Part shown: positions 45,202-54,093 of the stretch, piece by piece
Numbering within the stretch: the stretch's first letter is position 1
Layout: every line of letters begins with the position of its first letter
Source of the DNA: Terasakiella brassicae
GTDB lineage: Bacteria > Pseudomonadota > Alphaproteobacteria > Rhodospirillales > Terasakiellaceae
Assembly (NCBI RefSeq): GCF_014641495.1
Contig: NZ_BMHV01000016.1
Location: forward strand, 22,556-86,555
DNA length: 64,000 nt
Direction: 5' to 3'
Notes under the pieces: generated by a model
What the model saw: only the letters and a program-made list of their open reading frames with translations
Databases searched by the model: none
Told to the model about the DNA's origin: nothing
Program-made: the position numbers and the translations under genes

Positions 45202-45329
45202 ATTAATTTAGTGCAAATCCCTGTCCTTACTTTTGAAGCTTTCTAACCCATTTGAAGGATGCGGCCTAAGATTGAAAAATTTAAAATAGACCCAATTTAA
45301 AGGAGAAGATAACCCTTGGAGGTGTAACA

Positions 45330-45692
45330 ATGACCACAATCCTGATCGTAGACGACGATCCCATGATATTGGAAAGCACCCAGCTTTATCTTGAAAGTCA
45401 GGGGTTTGATACCTTGTGCGCACATGATGGGGATGAAGCTTTTGAACAGATAAATGCAAATCGCGTACATGTTGCCCTTGTCGATATCTTTATGCCCAAA
45501 CGAGATGGCTACCAATTTATTCTGACCTTGAAAGACAGCCTGCCGATCATTGCCATGAGCGGTGTTTCCTCCAGTCGTTTTGAACCACTGGAATTCGCGC
45601 AAATACTAGGGGCTTCGGCAACCTTGTCCAAACCATTCGAACCCAGAAAACTGCTGCAAACGATTGATCACCTTTTGAAAACGGCCCATTAA
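45330..45692 (+). CDS. Single-domain response regulator
   Basis: A 120-residue CheY-like receiver with no output domain. The acidic pocket is VDDDP, the phosphorylated Asp lies in VALVDIFMPKRDG (about Asp53), and the switch Ser and Lys are in PIIAMSG and LSKPFEP. TTGGAGG precedes the ATG. It follows the sensor kinase by 128 bases, so the two probably form a phosphorelay that ends on another protein. It shares DIFMP and the IIAMSG, FEPL and KPF segments with the receiver at 63473. Confidence 0.9.
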   Translation: MTTILIVDDDPMILESTQLYLESQGFDTLCAHDGDEAFEQINANRVHVALVDIFMPKRDGYQFILTLKDSLPIIAMSGVSSSRFEPLEFAQILGASATLSKPFEPRKLLQTIDHLLKTAH

Positions 45693-45706
45693 TTCAAAAT
45701 AATTAT

Positions 45707-45760
45707 TGTTCGACTATCGAACAGTTAATATAGTAACTGATAAATCACATCTATATTAAC
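45707..45760 (+). promoter_or_regulatory. Two strong inverted repeats before the alpha/beta hydrolase gene
   Basis: TGTTCGA-CTA-TCGAACA (45707-45723) is a perfect 17-base palindrome. Directly after it, GTTAATATAG (45724-45733) is repeated exactly inverted as CTATATTAAC (45751-45760), with 17 bases between. The second repeat ends just before the AGGGA ribosome-binding site. The first looks like a repressor operator; the second may be an operator or an mRNA hairpin. Confidence 0.55.
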
Positions 45761-45770
45761 AGGGACTGCC

Positions 45771-46559
45771 GTGAACATAAGCTTTCAGGATATTGAATTC
45801 CAGACCCAGCGCATGCGGGCCAAACATATCATTTTGCACGAAGACAACCGCAAACCGACACTTGTGTTTTTACACGAAGGTCTGGGCTGTCTTGAGATGT
45901 GGAAGGATTTTCCAGAAAAACTCTGTCAGGCAACCGGGCTAAACGGTTTTATCTATGAACGGATTGGTTTTGGCCAATCTTCCCCCCTTGGCCTTGTGCC
46001 CAGACCTATCGACTATCTGGAACGCGAAGGCCGCGACATTTTACCTGTCGTTCTCGAACAAGGCGGTATTGAAAATCCGCTGCTGGTCGGTCACAGTGAC
46101 GGCGGGTCCATTGCGTTGATTTATGCGGCCTTTCATCCCGATAAACTCTGTGGGGTCATTACAGAGGCCGCACATGTCTTTGTCGAAGATATTACGATTG
46201 ACGGTATTGTCGAGGCCGGAAAAATATATTTCAAAACTGACGACCTCAAAACCAAACTGGCACGTTATCACGGCGACAATACGGATAAAGCTTTTCGGGG
46301 CTGGCATGATACATGGCTCACGCCCGAATTTCGCCATTGGAATATGGAAAACCTGCTGGCAAATATCACCTGTCCCTTGTTGGTCATTCAGGGGATTGAT
46401 GATGAATATGGCAGCCAGTTACAAGTTCAATCTATCGTTGAAAAATCAACCGGACCCGCGACCCCTTTTCTGGTTCCGAACTGTGCACATATTCCACACT
46501 TTCAGGCACCTGCTCCTGTTATGCAGGCGATGAAGGATTTCATTAAGAAAATCGTCTAA
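45771..46559 (+). CDS. Alpha/beta hydrolase
   Basis: The 262 residues form an alpha/beta hydrolase. HEGLGCLEMWKDFPEKL holds the oxyanion region, LLVGHSDGGSIALIYAA has Asp at the nucleophile position of the usual GHSxGG elbow (GHSDGG, with Ser before it as nucleophile), and the catalytic His is near CAHIPHFQAP. The start codon is GTG with AGGGA upstream. The substrate is unknown. Two strong inverted repeats lie immediately upstream, which suggests tight control. It is a single gene between the receiver and a membrane protein. Confidence 0.83.
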   Translation: MNISFQDIEFQTQRMRAKHIILHEDNRKPTLVFLHEGLGCLEMWKDFPEKLCQATGLNGFIYERIGFGQSSPLGLVPRPIDYLEREGRDILPVVLEQGGIENPLLVGHSDGGSIALIYAAFHPDKLCGVITEAAHVFVEDITIDGIVEAGKIYFKTDDLKTKLARYHGDNTDKAFRGWHDTWLTPEFRHWNMENLLANITCPLLVIQGIDDEYGSQLQVQSIVEKSTGPATPFLVPNCAHIPHFQAPAPVMQAMKDFIKKIV

Positions 46560-46624
46560 TGACTTGCATTTCAATATTAATTTAGGCACAGTGTTCCAGC
46601 TTCACATGCAGGAAATGCTATAGG

Positions 46625-47911
46625 ATGTTCAGATCACAACTTACGATACGCGCCATCGTTGGACATACGATCCTGCCTGTCACCATTGCCCTGCTTCTCA
46701 CGTTCTTTCCGCTAAGCCAAGAGGTTATGGTTGAAGGGTCGCAAGCTTTTTTTGATTTTTCCCCGTCTCATTCACTCGGGTATCCTATTTTTCTGGCGTT
46801 GTTCGGCCAGATAACGCCCGAACATATGGATATTGCATATCTGCAAATCTGGGCCTATGCCTTTGCTGTCTTTATATTGGCGCTTGGCATCTGCCGTGTC
46901 AGCACCAATCATTTCTTTGCTTTACTATGCGCACTTTGCCTTTTGCTGAATCCGTTTGTTCTAAACACACATTTTGTTATCCAGCCGGACTCGCTTTTTA
47001 TCAGCACAAGCCTGATGATTTTAGCCTTTTTGCTGCATGCTATTGCCTCACACGGATTTCTTTCGTTATTTGGCTTTGGTCTCAGCATTGGCATGGCCAT
47101 CGCCCTGTGCCCGTTTGGTATTGCCTACCTTCCCTTGCTGATTATCGCGCCTGTACTTTTTTTGCGCAAAAATCATTGTTCTTTTGCCAAGGCGTTTCTT
47201 GTACCCGCTCTTTCCTGTATTGCCCTGATATCACTTGAAGCCAGTGCCTATCACAACCTGCACAACGATCAGGAATATAGGCCAGCAGCCCAGGTCGTTT
47301 TCGCCAATGCCGCCCTGATGAACAGCAATCAGCAATCGCCCTATGCTTCAAAAGATCCACGTACGGCCTTGTGGGAAAAAATAGAACAAGATCTTCAAAG
47401 CATTCGTAATGAGATTTGGCAGGAAGACGATTTTAAAACACGCAGCCACCTGTTGCTTTCTCAGCAGCATTATATCAGTGACAATTTTGCCATTAATGCG
47501 CTGACCCAAGCCGGTTTTATGCTTGATAAATCTGTTGATGATATTCGCATGGATATCGCATCGTCGCGCATTGTTCAGGACCCACTGGCGTTCTTAGAAA
47601 TTACACTGACCCATTATCGCCGCATCTGGACATCAGACAATATGCTGTCTTATCCTTTTTGGGTCATCAGCTTACTGACCAGCCTTATCGGTCTGTGGTC
47701 ATGGATCAGGGGAAAACCATTCAACGGTGCCTTTGCCTTGGCCTTTATCAGTGCCTTTGCCGTTCAGTGCCAAACTATCCTGAGCGCCCATATGGGGATT
47801 GGCCCCTCTCACCCCATGATGTTTTTCAGCCCGTTGCTCAGTCTTAATGTAATCGCTCTTATACTTGGTTTTTATATGGCCTTTATCAACCCGCCGCGCA
47901 CAAACGGCTAA
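46625..47911 (+). CDS. Multi-pass membrane protein, possibly GT-C glycosyltransferase-like
   Basis: The 428 residues have about ten hydrophobic segments. Early on, EGSQAFFDFSPSHSLGYPIF lies in the first extracytoplasmic loop, where GT-C transferases carry their acidic catalytic residue. A soluble loop of about 130 residues (about 210-345) follows, then further helices. The layout recalls ArnT/PMT-type transferases that use lipid-linked sugars, but I cannot confirm a DxD motif. It is a single gene, convergent with the deoxyribosyltransferase gene; the two coding regions overlap by 26 bases. Function uncertain. Confidence 0.68.
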   Translation: MFRSQLTIRAIVGHTILPVTIALLLTFFPLSQEVMVEGSQAFFDFSPSHSLGYPIFLALFGQITPEHMDIAYLQIWAYAFAVFILALGICRVSTNHFFALLCALCLLLNPFVLNTHFVIQPDSLFISTSLMILAFLLHAIASHGFLSLFGFGLSIGMAIALCPFGIAYLPLLIIAPVLFLRKNHCSFAKAFLVPALSCIALISLEASAYHNLHNDQEYRPAAQVVFANAALMNSNQQSPYASKDPRTALWEKIEQDLQSIRNEIWQEDDFKTRSHLLLSQQHYISDNFAINALTQAGFMLDKSVDDIRMDIASSRIVQDPLAFLEITLTHYRRIWTSDNMLSYPFWVISLLTSLIGLWSWIRGKPFNGAFALAFISAFAVQCQTILSAHMGIGPSHPMMFFSPLLSLNVIALILGFYMAFINPPRTNG

Positions 47912-48404
47912 GGACCTCGGCTGCATTTTGTGCATTTCTTACAATCACCTGCACACCGCAGGCCATCATCAGATTATCCACCAGATCAAAATCTTCAACC
48001 GTCAGGCCATACGGGTCCACTTCGTTCCTGCCTTGCCTCTCAAGACCGTTATAAAAGTCACACGTACGCGCCAGATACGTTGATTGTGCATTATATCCCA
48101 CAACAGGCAGGCCTTTTGCCACGGCATATCCCATTTCAAAAGCGGTTCCCCCATCCATGCCCGGCCCCCGAAAGGCCTGCATATCCGCCATGACACCGGC
48201 GCAACTGTCAATCAATTCAATGTTGGCCTCATAAATGGCGCGGGCTGCCTGATGTTTGTTTAAGTTTGAAATATCCAGCCCGGCATCCATCGGAAAAACA
48301 CCTTCCAAACCATATTGCGCACAAATCGCTTTTAATTCTTGGCTATGGGCAATCGGGTCAGGATAGAAAACACCGGGGCCTGCCAAATAAATACGAATGG
48401 TCAT
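47886..48404 (-). CDS. Nucleoside 2-deoxyribosyltransferase
   Basis: The 172 residues match the family: IRIYLAGPGVFYPDPIAHSQ near the start and FRGPGMDGGTAFEMGYAVAK near residue 85-104, whose Glu is the nucleophile. Such enzymes swap bases between deoxyribonucleosides or hydrolyse deoxynucleoside monophosphates. I chose the ATG at 48404 (MTIRIYL); the frame extends five codons further. The coding region overlaps the convergent membrane protein gene by 26 bases. It may serve nucleotide salvage. Confidence 0.86.
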   Translation of the reverse strand: MTIRIYLAGPGVFYPDPIAHSQELKAICAQYGLEGVFPMDAGLDISNLNKHQAARAIYEANIELIDSCAGVMADMQAFRGPGMDGGTAFEMGYAVAKGLPVVGYNAQSTYLARTCDFYNGLERQGRNEVDPYGLTVEDFDLVDNLMMACGVQVIVRNAQNAAEVLSRLCAAG

Positions 48405-48497
48405 GTCTCGTTCTTTCAAAACTCAGTCTGTCTAAAACAGTGTGACGGTCCGTCATTCACGCGTCAAACATTCATAAAAAAAGCTTTCATTCCTCTA

Positions 48498-48519
48498 TTA
48501 ATTTGATTATTGTCGAAAT
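48498..48519 (+). promoter_or_regulatory. Possible ArsR operator before arsR
   Basis: TAAT-TTG-ATTA (48499-48509) is a small inverted repeat 11 bases before the arsR start, in an A/T-rich stretch. ArsR-family proteins bind such sites over their own promoter. No Shine-Dalgarno is visible, so arsR may have a leaderless message. Confidence 0.3.
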
Positions 48520-48843
48520 ATGGAAATTAATGATGCAACCGAGATGCTCGGCGCGTTATCTTACGAGGCGCGCTTGAGAATTTTCCGCTATCTGGTTCGG
48601 CAAGGGCCGGACGGGGCAAGTGCTGGCGATATCGCCAGTGCGTGTGAAATCACCGCCTCGACCCTGTCCCATCACCTGAACCAGATGCGCAATGCCGGGC
48701 TGATTGAACGCACGCGCCAGTCACGCTCCCTTATCTATGTTGCAGATTTTAAGACCATGAACGCCCTGATCGACTTTCTGTCGGATGAATGTTGTAACGG
48801 GCAGCCCGAACTCTGTCGATCAACGAAGGAAGTAAGAACATGA
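48520..48843 (+). CDS. arsR: ArsR family arsenite-responsive repressor
   Basis: The 107 residues form a winged helix: [17 protein letters not shown], then [21 protein letters not shown] as the recognition helix and wing. The C-terminal [11 protein letters not shown] has Cys91, Cys92 and Cys99, which probably bind As(III) and release DNA. It overlaps the gapdh start as ATGA, so it controls and is co-translated with the operon. No arsC, arsB or acr3 lies nearby. Confidence 0.88.
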   Translation: MEINDATEMLGALSYEARLRIFRYLVRQGPDGASAGDIASACEITASTLSHHLNQMRNAGLIERTRQSRSLIYVADFKTMNALIDFLSDECCNGQPELCRSTKEVRT

Positions 48844-49850
48844 CCCTACGTGTGGCAATCAATGGTTTTGGGCGCATGGGCCGTTTGGTTCTGCGCGCCG
48901 GATGGAACAATCCCGATCTGGAATTCGTCCATATCAACGAACCAAAAGGCGGTGTGGAATGTGCGGCCCACCTGCTGCAATTTGACACCGTTCACGGCAC
49001 ATGGGGTGACAATATCTCCCATACGACAAACAGCCTTACCATTGATGGCAAATCCCTGTCTTTTTCTGAAACCACCGCACCGGAAAAAATGGACTGGGCG
49101 GCGATGGGGGTCGATCTTTTACTGGAATGTTCCGGCAAGTACCGCACCGATGAATTGCTGCAACCTTTTCTTGATCAAGGGATCAAGAAAGTTCTGGTCG
49201 CTTGCCCGGTGAAAACGGACGGGGCTCTCAATATCGTTTACGGGGTTAATCACCATCTCTATGACCCGGCAAAACACCATATTGTCACGGCAGCCTCCTG
49301 CACCACAAACTGTATTGCCCCGGCAATTAAAGTTATCCATGAAAATATCGGTATTGAACGCGGGTCCATTACCACCATTCACGATGTCACCAACACGCAG
49401 ATTATGGTCGATGCCCCGCATAAAGATTTACGCCGGGCACGATCAGGGCTGAACTCCCTGATCCCGACAACCACCGGGTCTGCAACCGCGATCACGGTTA
49501 TTTACCCGGACCTGAAAGGAAAACTGGATGGTCATGCGGTCCGTGTTCCCCTGTTGAATGCCTCGTTGACCGATTGTGTGTTTGAATTAAAACGCCCCGT
49601 CAGCGCAGACGAGGTCAACGCCTTGTTCGCCGAGGCGGCAGAAGGGGAGTTAAAAGGCATTCTTGGTTATGAAAGCCGCCCGCTGGTGTCCTGTGATTTC
49701 ACCAATGATCCCCGATCCACCATTGTGGATGGCCCTTCAACATTGGTTGTCGATGGCACCCATTTGAAAGTCTATCTTTGGTACGATAATGAATGGGGAT
49801 ACGTCGAACGCATGGTCGACATCGCACAGATGATGGCACAACAGGCATGA
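48840..49850 (+). CDS. ArsJ-associated glyceraldehyde-3-phosphate dehydrogenase
   Basis: The 336 residues show the NAD-binding [14 protein letters not shown], the catalytic [10 protein letters not shown] (Cys154), the HDVTNTQ loop with the His, and WYDNEWGY at the end. Between arsR and arsJ this copy is expected to use arsenate in place of phosphate, making 1-arseno-3-phosphoglycerate. ArsJ exports that product, which breaks down outside the cell. This function is established for homologous gene pairs. It overlaps arsJ as ATGA. Ordinary glycolytic use is possible but the context argues against it. Confidence 0.9.
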   Translation: MTLRVAINGFGRMGRLVLRAGWNNPDLEFVHINEPKGGVECAAHLLQFDTVHGTWGDNISHTTNSLTIDGKSLSFSETTAPEKMDWAAMGVDLLLECSGKYRTDELLQPFLDQGIKKVLVACPVKTDGALNIVYGVNHHLYDPAKHHIVTAASCTTNCIAPAIKVIHENIGIERGSITTIHDVTNTQIMVDAPHKDLRRARSGLNSLIPTTTGSATAITVIYPDLKGKLDGHAVRVPLLNASLTDCVFELKRPVSADEVNALFAEAAEGELKGILGYESRPLVSCDFTNDPRSTIVDGPSTLVVDGTHLKVYLWYDNEWGYVERMVDIAQMMAQQA

Positions 49851-51067
49851 CGGATATAAAAAACTATGCCTGCGTTACCGCCAGTTATTGGGGGTTTACC
49901 CTCAGTGACGGGGCGTTGCGCATGCTGGTCCTGTTACACTTTCACCATCTTGGCTATACCCCGCTAGACCTTGCCTTCTTATTCTTGCTGTACGAGGCAA
50001 TGGGCATTCTCACCAATTTTATCGGGGGATGGATCGGGGCGCGCTTTGGCCTGCGCCTGACCTTGTTTTCTGGCCTAAGCGTGCAAATTATCGCCCTGAT
50101 CATGCTGTCTTTGTTACAAGCAGACTGGGCAATGTCTTTGTCTGTTGCCTATGTGATGGCCGCGCAAGCCCTGAGCGGGATTGCCAAGGATTTGACCAAA
50201 ATGTCATCCAAAAGCGCGGTCAAACTGGTGGTGAGTGACGAAGGCTTGTTGTTTAAATGGGTATCCCTGCTGACCGGATCAAAGAATGCCTTAAAAGGAA
50301 TTGGCTTTTTTCTCGGCGGTCTTTTGCTGGAAACGCTCGGGTTTCAACTGGCCCTGTGGGCGATGGCCGGTGTGCTGAGTCTTATCCTTCTTATCGCCCT
50401 TAACCTCATTCATGGGGAACTGGGAAAAGCCAAATCAAAAATCACCGGCAAAGACCTTTTTTCCAAATCCCGTGAAATTAATATTCTGTCCTTTGCCCGT
50501 GTCTTCTTGTTTGCATCGCGTGATGTTTGGTTTGTGGTTGCCATTCCGGTCTTTTTTGCCGAAAAACTCGGGTGGACTTTTCATCAGATCGGTTTTTTCA
50601 TGGCGGCCTGGATTGTCGGCTACGGCATTATTCAAGCTTTCGTTCCCCGCCTAAGCAAACAAACCACAGATGCCCAAAGCGGGGCGCAAGCTGCAATGCT
50701 ATGGGGATTTATCCTGCTGATCTTGCCTGTTTCCATGACGTTGGGGTGTCTTTTCCTGCCCGATTATATTGTCTGGATCCTCATCAGCGGTCTTTTGATT
50801 TTCGCCCTTGCCTTTGCGGTGAATTCTTCTTTGCATTCCTATCTGATTGTTTCCTTCAGCGATGCAGACAAGGTTTCCCTGAGTGTTGGTTTTTATTATA
50901 TGGCAAACGCGATTGGTCGCCTGATGGGCACCTTACTGTCCGGTCTGGTTTATCAATGGGCGGGACTGGAAGCCTGCCTCGGTGTTTCCGCCATAATGGT
51001 TTTTATTGCAGCCAGCAGCATGATCTTGCTGAACAAAAAACCATCACTTCAATCCACAGGAACATAA
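49847..51067 (+). CDS. arsJ: Organoarsenical efflux transporter ArsJ
   Basis: The 406 residues form a twelve-helix major facilitator. The start, [20 protein letters not shown], and [19 protein letters not shown] are typical of ArsJ. It exports 1-arseno-3-phosphoglycerate made by the adjacent GAPDH, giving resistance to arsenate. I chose the ATG at 49847, which overlaps the gapdh stop, rather than the longer frame inside gapdh. Its last 19 bases overlap the convergent small lipoprotein gene. Confidence 0.92.
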   Translation: MTDIKNYACVTASYWGFTLSDGALRMLVLLHFHHLGYTPLDLAFLFLLYEAMGILTNFIGGWIGARFGLRLTLFSGLSVQIIALIMLSLLQADWAMSLSVAYVMAAQALSGIAKDLTKMSSKSAVKLVVSDEGLLFKWVSLLTGSKNALKGIGFFLGGLLLETLGFQLALWAMAGVLSLILLIALNLIHGELGKAKSKITGKDLFSKSREINILSFARVFLFASRDVWFVVAIPVFFAEKLGWTFHQIGFFMAAWIVGYGIIQAFVPRLSKQTTDAQSGAQAAMLWGFILLILPVSMTLGCLFLPDYIVWILISGLLIFALAFAVNSSLHSYLIVSFSDADKVSLSVGFYYMANAIGRLMGTLLSGLVYQWAGLEACLGVSAIMVFIAASSMILLNKKPSLQSTGT

Positions 51068-51333
51068 CCGCGTTTGCGCATACAATCACCCACCAGTTTC
51101 GTCATTTTTTTTCCGACCTCAAACTGGCGCATACGTTCATCATAGGCACTTAGCCCACGGTCAGCGTGATAGTCCGTATCCAGACCGAGATAACGTTCTG
51201 CCGCACGTTGGCAGCGACGTTGATCACTGCCCCATTGTTCAGATGGAATGGTTTTATGCTGCCAATGGCGTGTGGGCGTTGTCATACAGCCCGCCAACAT
51301 CCCAACAGCAAGTAAGACAAACAGAAACCGCAT
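51049..51333 (-). CDS. Small lipoprotein of unknown function
   Basis: The 94 residues begin with a lipoprotein signal whose lipobox is MLAGC (Cys16). The mature part is basic and helical (RRCQRAAERYLGLDTDYHAD), with another Cys pair position at [11 protein letters not shown]. It should be lipid-anchored in the periplasm. I recognise no family. It overlaps the end of arsJ on the other strand by 19 bases and is only three bases from the FAH-family gene, so they may be one operon. Confidence 0.65.
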   Translation of the reverse strand: MRFLFVLLAVGMLAGCMTTPTRHWQHKTIPSEQWGSDQRRCQRAAERYLGLDTDYHADRGLSAYDERMRQFEVGKKMTKLVGDCMRKRGYVPVD

Positions 51334-51336
51334 CGC

Positions 51337-51999
51337 TTACACCAACTTGACTGTGAAATCCGGCAAGCCTTCGATTTTGCAGGTCATAACATCCCCTGCC
51401 TTGACCGCTCCGACACCCGCCGGTGTCCCGGTAAAGATAATATCACCGGGCAATAGGGCATCATAGCTTTCCAAATGCGCCATAATTTCCTGCACATCAT
51501 AAATCATTTGGCCCAAGTCCCCTTGCTGGCGGACTTCGCCATTCACAGACAAACTGATGGCACCCCGGCTCAGATCCCCACATTGATCTGCCAATGTCAG
51601 TTGCGAGACCGCTGCCGCCCCTGTGAAATTTTTCGAGGTATCCCACGGCATACCGGTTTCTTTCGCCACCGCCTGCACATCACGTTTGGTAAAATCAATT
51701 CCGATGCCATAGGCATAGACCTCGGCCTTTTCACCCAAAGCCACCACAAGTTCGACTTCATAATGCAGGTCATTTGTCGCGCGTGGATATTCAATCGTTA
51801 CCTCATCCGCGCCTGCCGCAACCGCGTGGGCGGATTTGGAAAAGAACTTGGGTTTTACTTTTTGCGGGTCCCCGCCCATCTCCCGGATATGTTCGCCATA
51901 ATTTTTTGCAACACAATGTACGCGACGAATGGGGAATTCATCTTCGGTTCCGGTAATTTTTAACGCAGGCGGGGTCCAAAGCGGCAGAACGTAACTCAT
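51337..51999 (-). CDS. Fumarylacetoacetate hydrolase family protein
   Basis: The 220 residues match the short FAH family: RVHCVAKNYGEHIREMG, then DLHYEVELVVALGEKA with metal-binding Glu residues, GIGIDFTKRDVQAVAK and GDIIFTGTPAGVGAVKAGD. Members hydrolyse acylpyruvates or decarboxylate oxaloacetate using Mg or Mn. Human FAHD1-like acylpyruvase is the closest concept. I chose the ATG at 51999 with GGAG upstream. It diverges from a MarR regulator across 88 bases, so that regulator may control it. Confidence 0.88.
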   Translation of the reverse strand: MSYVLPLWTPPALKITGTEDEFPIRRVHCVAKNYGEHIREMGGDPQKVKPKFFSKSAHAVAAGADEVTIEYPRATNDLHYEVELVVALGEKAEVYAYGIGIDFTKRDVQAVAKETGMPWDTSKNFTGAAAVSQLTLADQCGDLSRGAISLSVNGEVRQQGDLGQMIYDVQEIMAHLESYDALLPGDIIFTGTPAGVGAVKAGDVMTCKIEGLPDFTVKLV

Positions 52000-52033
52000 T
52001 ATAAACTCCAAAGCTGGACAGACGGGTAAACGG

Positions 52034-52055
52034 GTTATATGTTTGTATCCATAAC
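52034..52055. promoter_or_regulatory. Imperfect inverted repeat between FAH-family and marR genes
   Basis: GTTAT (52034-52038) and ATAAC (52051-52055) are inverted around 12 bases, and ATGTT/AACAT form a second, overlapping pair. MarR proteins often bind such sites in divergent promoters. Confidence 0.3.
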
Positions 52056-52087
52056 ATTTAATCTAAAACCATCCGAGAGGTTTTTTG

Positions 52088-52549
52088 GTGTCTGATCTTG
52101 GTACGAAAAATCAAAAAACAAATATTGGCCCTTTAAATGAGTTGATGACCTATCACCTGCGCCGCGCACAGGTTTCTTCTTTCAACAACTTTTCAGGGGC
52201 TATGGGCGAGATTCAGGTCACACCCGGTCAATTTGGCGTTCTCACTTTGATCGCCAGTAACAAAGGCATGTCCCAATCTGCTGTTGCCCGGTCATTAGGG
52301 GTGGAACGTTCCACAATGGTTGCGGTCATTGACGGGCTGGAAAATCGCGGCCTTGTCATTCGCAAGCCTTCCCCGACAGATCGTCGTTCCAACGCCCTGG
52401 TCCTCAGCGATGAAGGTCAACAGGTTTACGAACGCGGGTTAGAACTGGCAAAAGAAAGCGACAAAATCACCACCAGTGGCCTCAGCGAAGAAGAAAGCGT
52501 TCAGTTGATTACATTGCTACGCAAGCTCAATAGCGCAGCCGGGGTTTAA
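52088..52549 (+). CDS. MarR family transcriptional regulator
   Basis: The 153 residues form a winged-helix MarR protein: QFGVLTLIASNKGMSQSAVARSL, ERSTMVAVIDGLENRGLVIRK and the wing SPTDRRSNALVLSDEG. I chose the GTG at 52088, with GAGAGG seven bases upstream. A TTG at 52085 is an alternative. MarR dimers repress nearby genes until a small aromatic ligand binds. The divergent FAH-family gene is the likely target. Confidence 0.87.
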   Translation: MSDLGTKNQKTNIGPLNELMTYHLRRAQVSSFNNFSGAMGEIQVTPGQFGVLTLIASNKGMSQSAVARSLGVERSTMVAVIDGLENRGLVIRKPSPTDRRSNALVLSDEGQQVYERGLELAKESDKITTSGLSEEESVQLITLLRKLNSAAGV

Positions 52550-52572
52550 ATTCGCGTCTTGAAAAATATGCT

Positions 52573-54009
52573 TTATTCTGGCAGTTCATTGACCAGGCCA
52601 TAAGCATAAAGGCTGGCGGGAACCGACTGAATACGCACATGGCGGTGATAACCCGTGCGCACCATATTGTGCGTCAGCAACAAGGTGTCTTCCTCGCCAT
52701 TACAGTTCAAGCGCACAAATTCCGTGACCGTTTGCGGTCCCTCGCCAAAACCGGATAGTTTTTGCTTCCAGTCCATCTCGATCACCAAATTGGGTTCCGG
52801 TGCGCGTTGTTTTTGCATCGCCAGATCCTGAAAACCAACCAGATCAATCTTGCCCCCGCGCCAGCTGGCGTAAGTCAGCGCAGAAATACGTTTGCTGGCC
52901 CCCAACCATTGCGTATAGACCGCCGTTTCCACCAAACGTCCATAAACGTCATCATTGGGTAAAACAGGGCCAAAAAGGGCGGCATACCAACTGGGTGAGG
53001 TAATATAAACCTTAAAAGACACCGCACGCTGAAACCGTTTGGCATTTTTATCCACCCGATGCAAACGCCGGATTAGCCAAGCGGATTCCAAAAAATCGAG
53101 ATATTTGCGCAAGGTATTTTTGGCAATTTTGGTTTCACGCGCCAGTTCCTCAATACTCACTTCAAGCGCCGTATTATAGGCCAGCAACGTAAAAAGATGA
53201 GACAGGCCCTTTAAATCGTTAATTCCAAAAAAGGAGGCCGTATCTTTATGCAGCAAACGTTCAATCATGCCGTCACGTACAAAAAGCGGTGAAGGCGCAC
53301 CTTGCATTTTTCCAAGAATACTCTCAGGAAAGCCACCATAGTTAATGTAATAGTTTAACTCACGATTGAGCGCAGACAGGTTTGACTGGTTAAAAGCCAA
53401 CCTGTGCTGTGCAGGGTCACCGCCAAACAATTCCTGTTCACGTCCGCGAAAGCGTAAAAATTCCGCAAAACTGACCGGCGGTAAAACAGCCACATCATAA
53501 CCGGGATCTTTGGTTTCAATCTCTTCTGCCAACGGAACACCCGCCGACAACGCCGCCACGATCCGAACCTGTGGAAAATCTTTTGCGACTTTTTTCAGAT
53601 CGGTTTCCCAATCCGCAACATATTGCATATCATCCAAAAAAGCATAAAGCATCTTGCCCTCTGCCGTTTCAGCGTTGCGTTCCATAAACAGTTCAATAAT
53701 TTTATAAAAGCCAACATCCCAATAAGTCGGGGTGCTCAATGAAGCCAATAAGACATGTCGGGGCGATGCACCACCTTCGATCAAACGCGCGACCATCTGG
53801 CGAACCATAACGGTTTTCCCAACACGGCGCGGACCGGATAAAACAACCGCACGCCCAATGTCGCCTTGTTCAACCTTTTGGGCAAATTGTTCAAAAAACA
53901 GGCGCTTGGACGGTTGTTTAAACTTTGGGGGCGCCTGATCATCCAATGCCCACCACGGGTTATCAAACAATAAGCGGTTTTTGACCGTCTCAACCCCGTA
54001 CGTTTCCAT
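52573..54009 (-). CDS. AAA family ATPase with DUF4143
   Basis: The 478 residues have the AAA_14 ATPase with Walker A SGPRRVGKTVMVRQM near residue 60 and a Walker B-like LYAFLDDMQYV. The C-terminal DUF4143 part includes NTLRKYLDFLESAWLIRRL and a PD-D/ExK-like FVIEMDWKQK-type tail (LVIEMDWKQKL). Such proteins are common in mobile or accessory regions and have no agreed function. The ATPase is intact, so it should be active. It stands alone and is not flanked by repeats. Confidence 0.8.
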   Translation of the reverse strand: METYGVETVKNRLLFDNPWWALDDQAPPKFKQPSKRLFFEQFAQKVEQGDIGRAVVLSGPRRVGKTVMVRQMVARLIEGGASPRHVLLASLSTPTYWDVGFYKIIELFMERNAETAEGKMLYAFLDDMQYVADWETDLKKVAKDFPQVRIVAALSAGVPLAEEIETKDPGYDVAVLPPVSFAEFLRFRGREQELFGGDPAQHRLAFNQSNLSALNRELNYYINYGGFPESILGKMQGAPSPLFVRDGMIERLLHKDTASFFGINDLKGLSHLFTLLAYNTALEVSIEELARETKIAKNTLRKYLDFLESAWLIRRLHRVDKNAKRFQRAVSFKVYITSPSWYAALFGPVLPNDDVYGRLVETAVYTQWLGASKRISALTYASWRGGKIDLVGFQDLAMQKQRAPEPNLVIEMDWKQKLSGFGEGPQTVTEFVRLNCNGEEDTLLLTHNMVRTGYHRHVRIQSVPASLYAYGLVNELPE

Positions 54010-54093
54010 ATTGCAGATGCCCCAACCTGTTTTCTAAACCTTTATTATGCCAAGAGAATACGCAAGCTTTGACCTAAGCGCAAGGCAATGATC

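Noticed and set aside
50527..51153. 208-codon frame inside arsJ
   Set aside because: It lies in another frame of a clear transporter gene and has no recognisable product.
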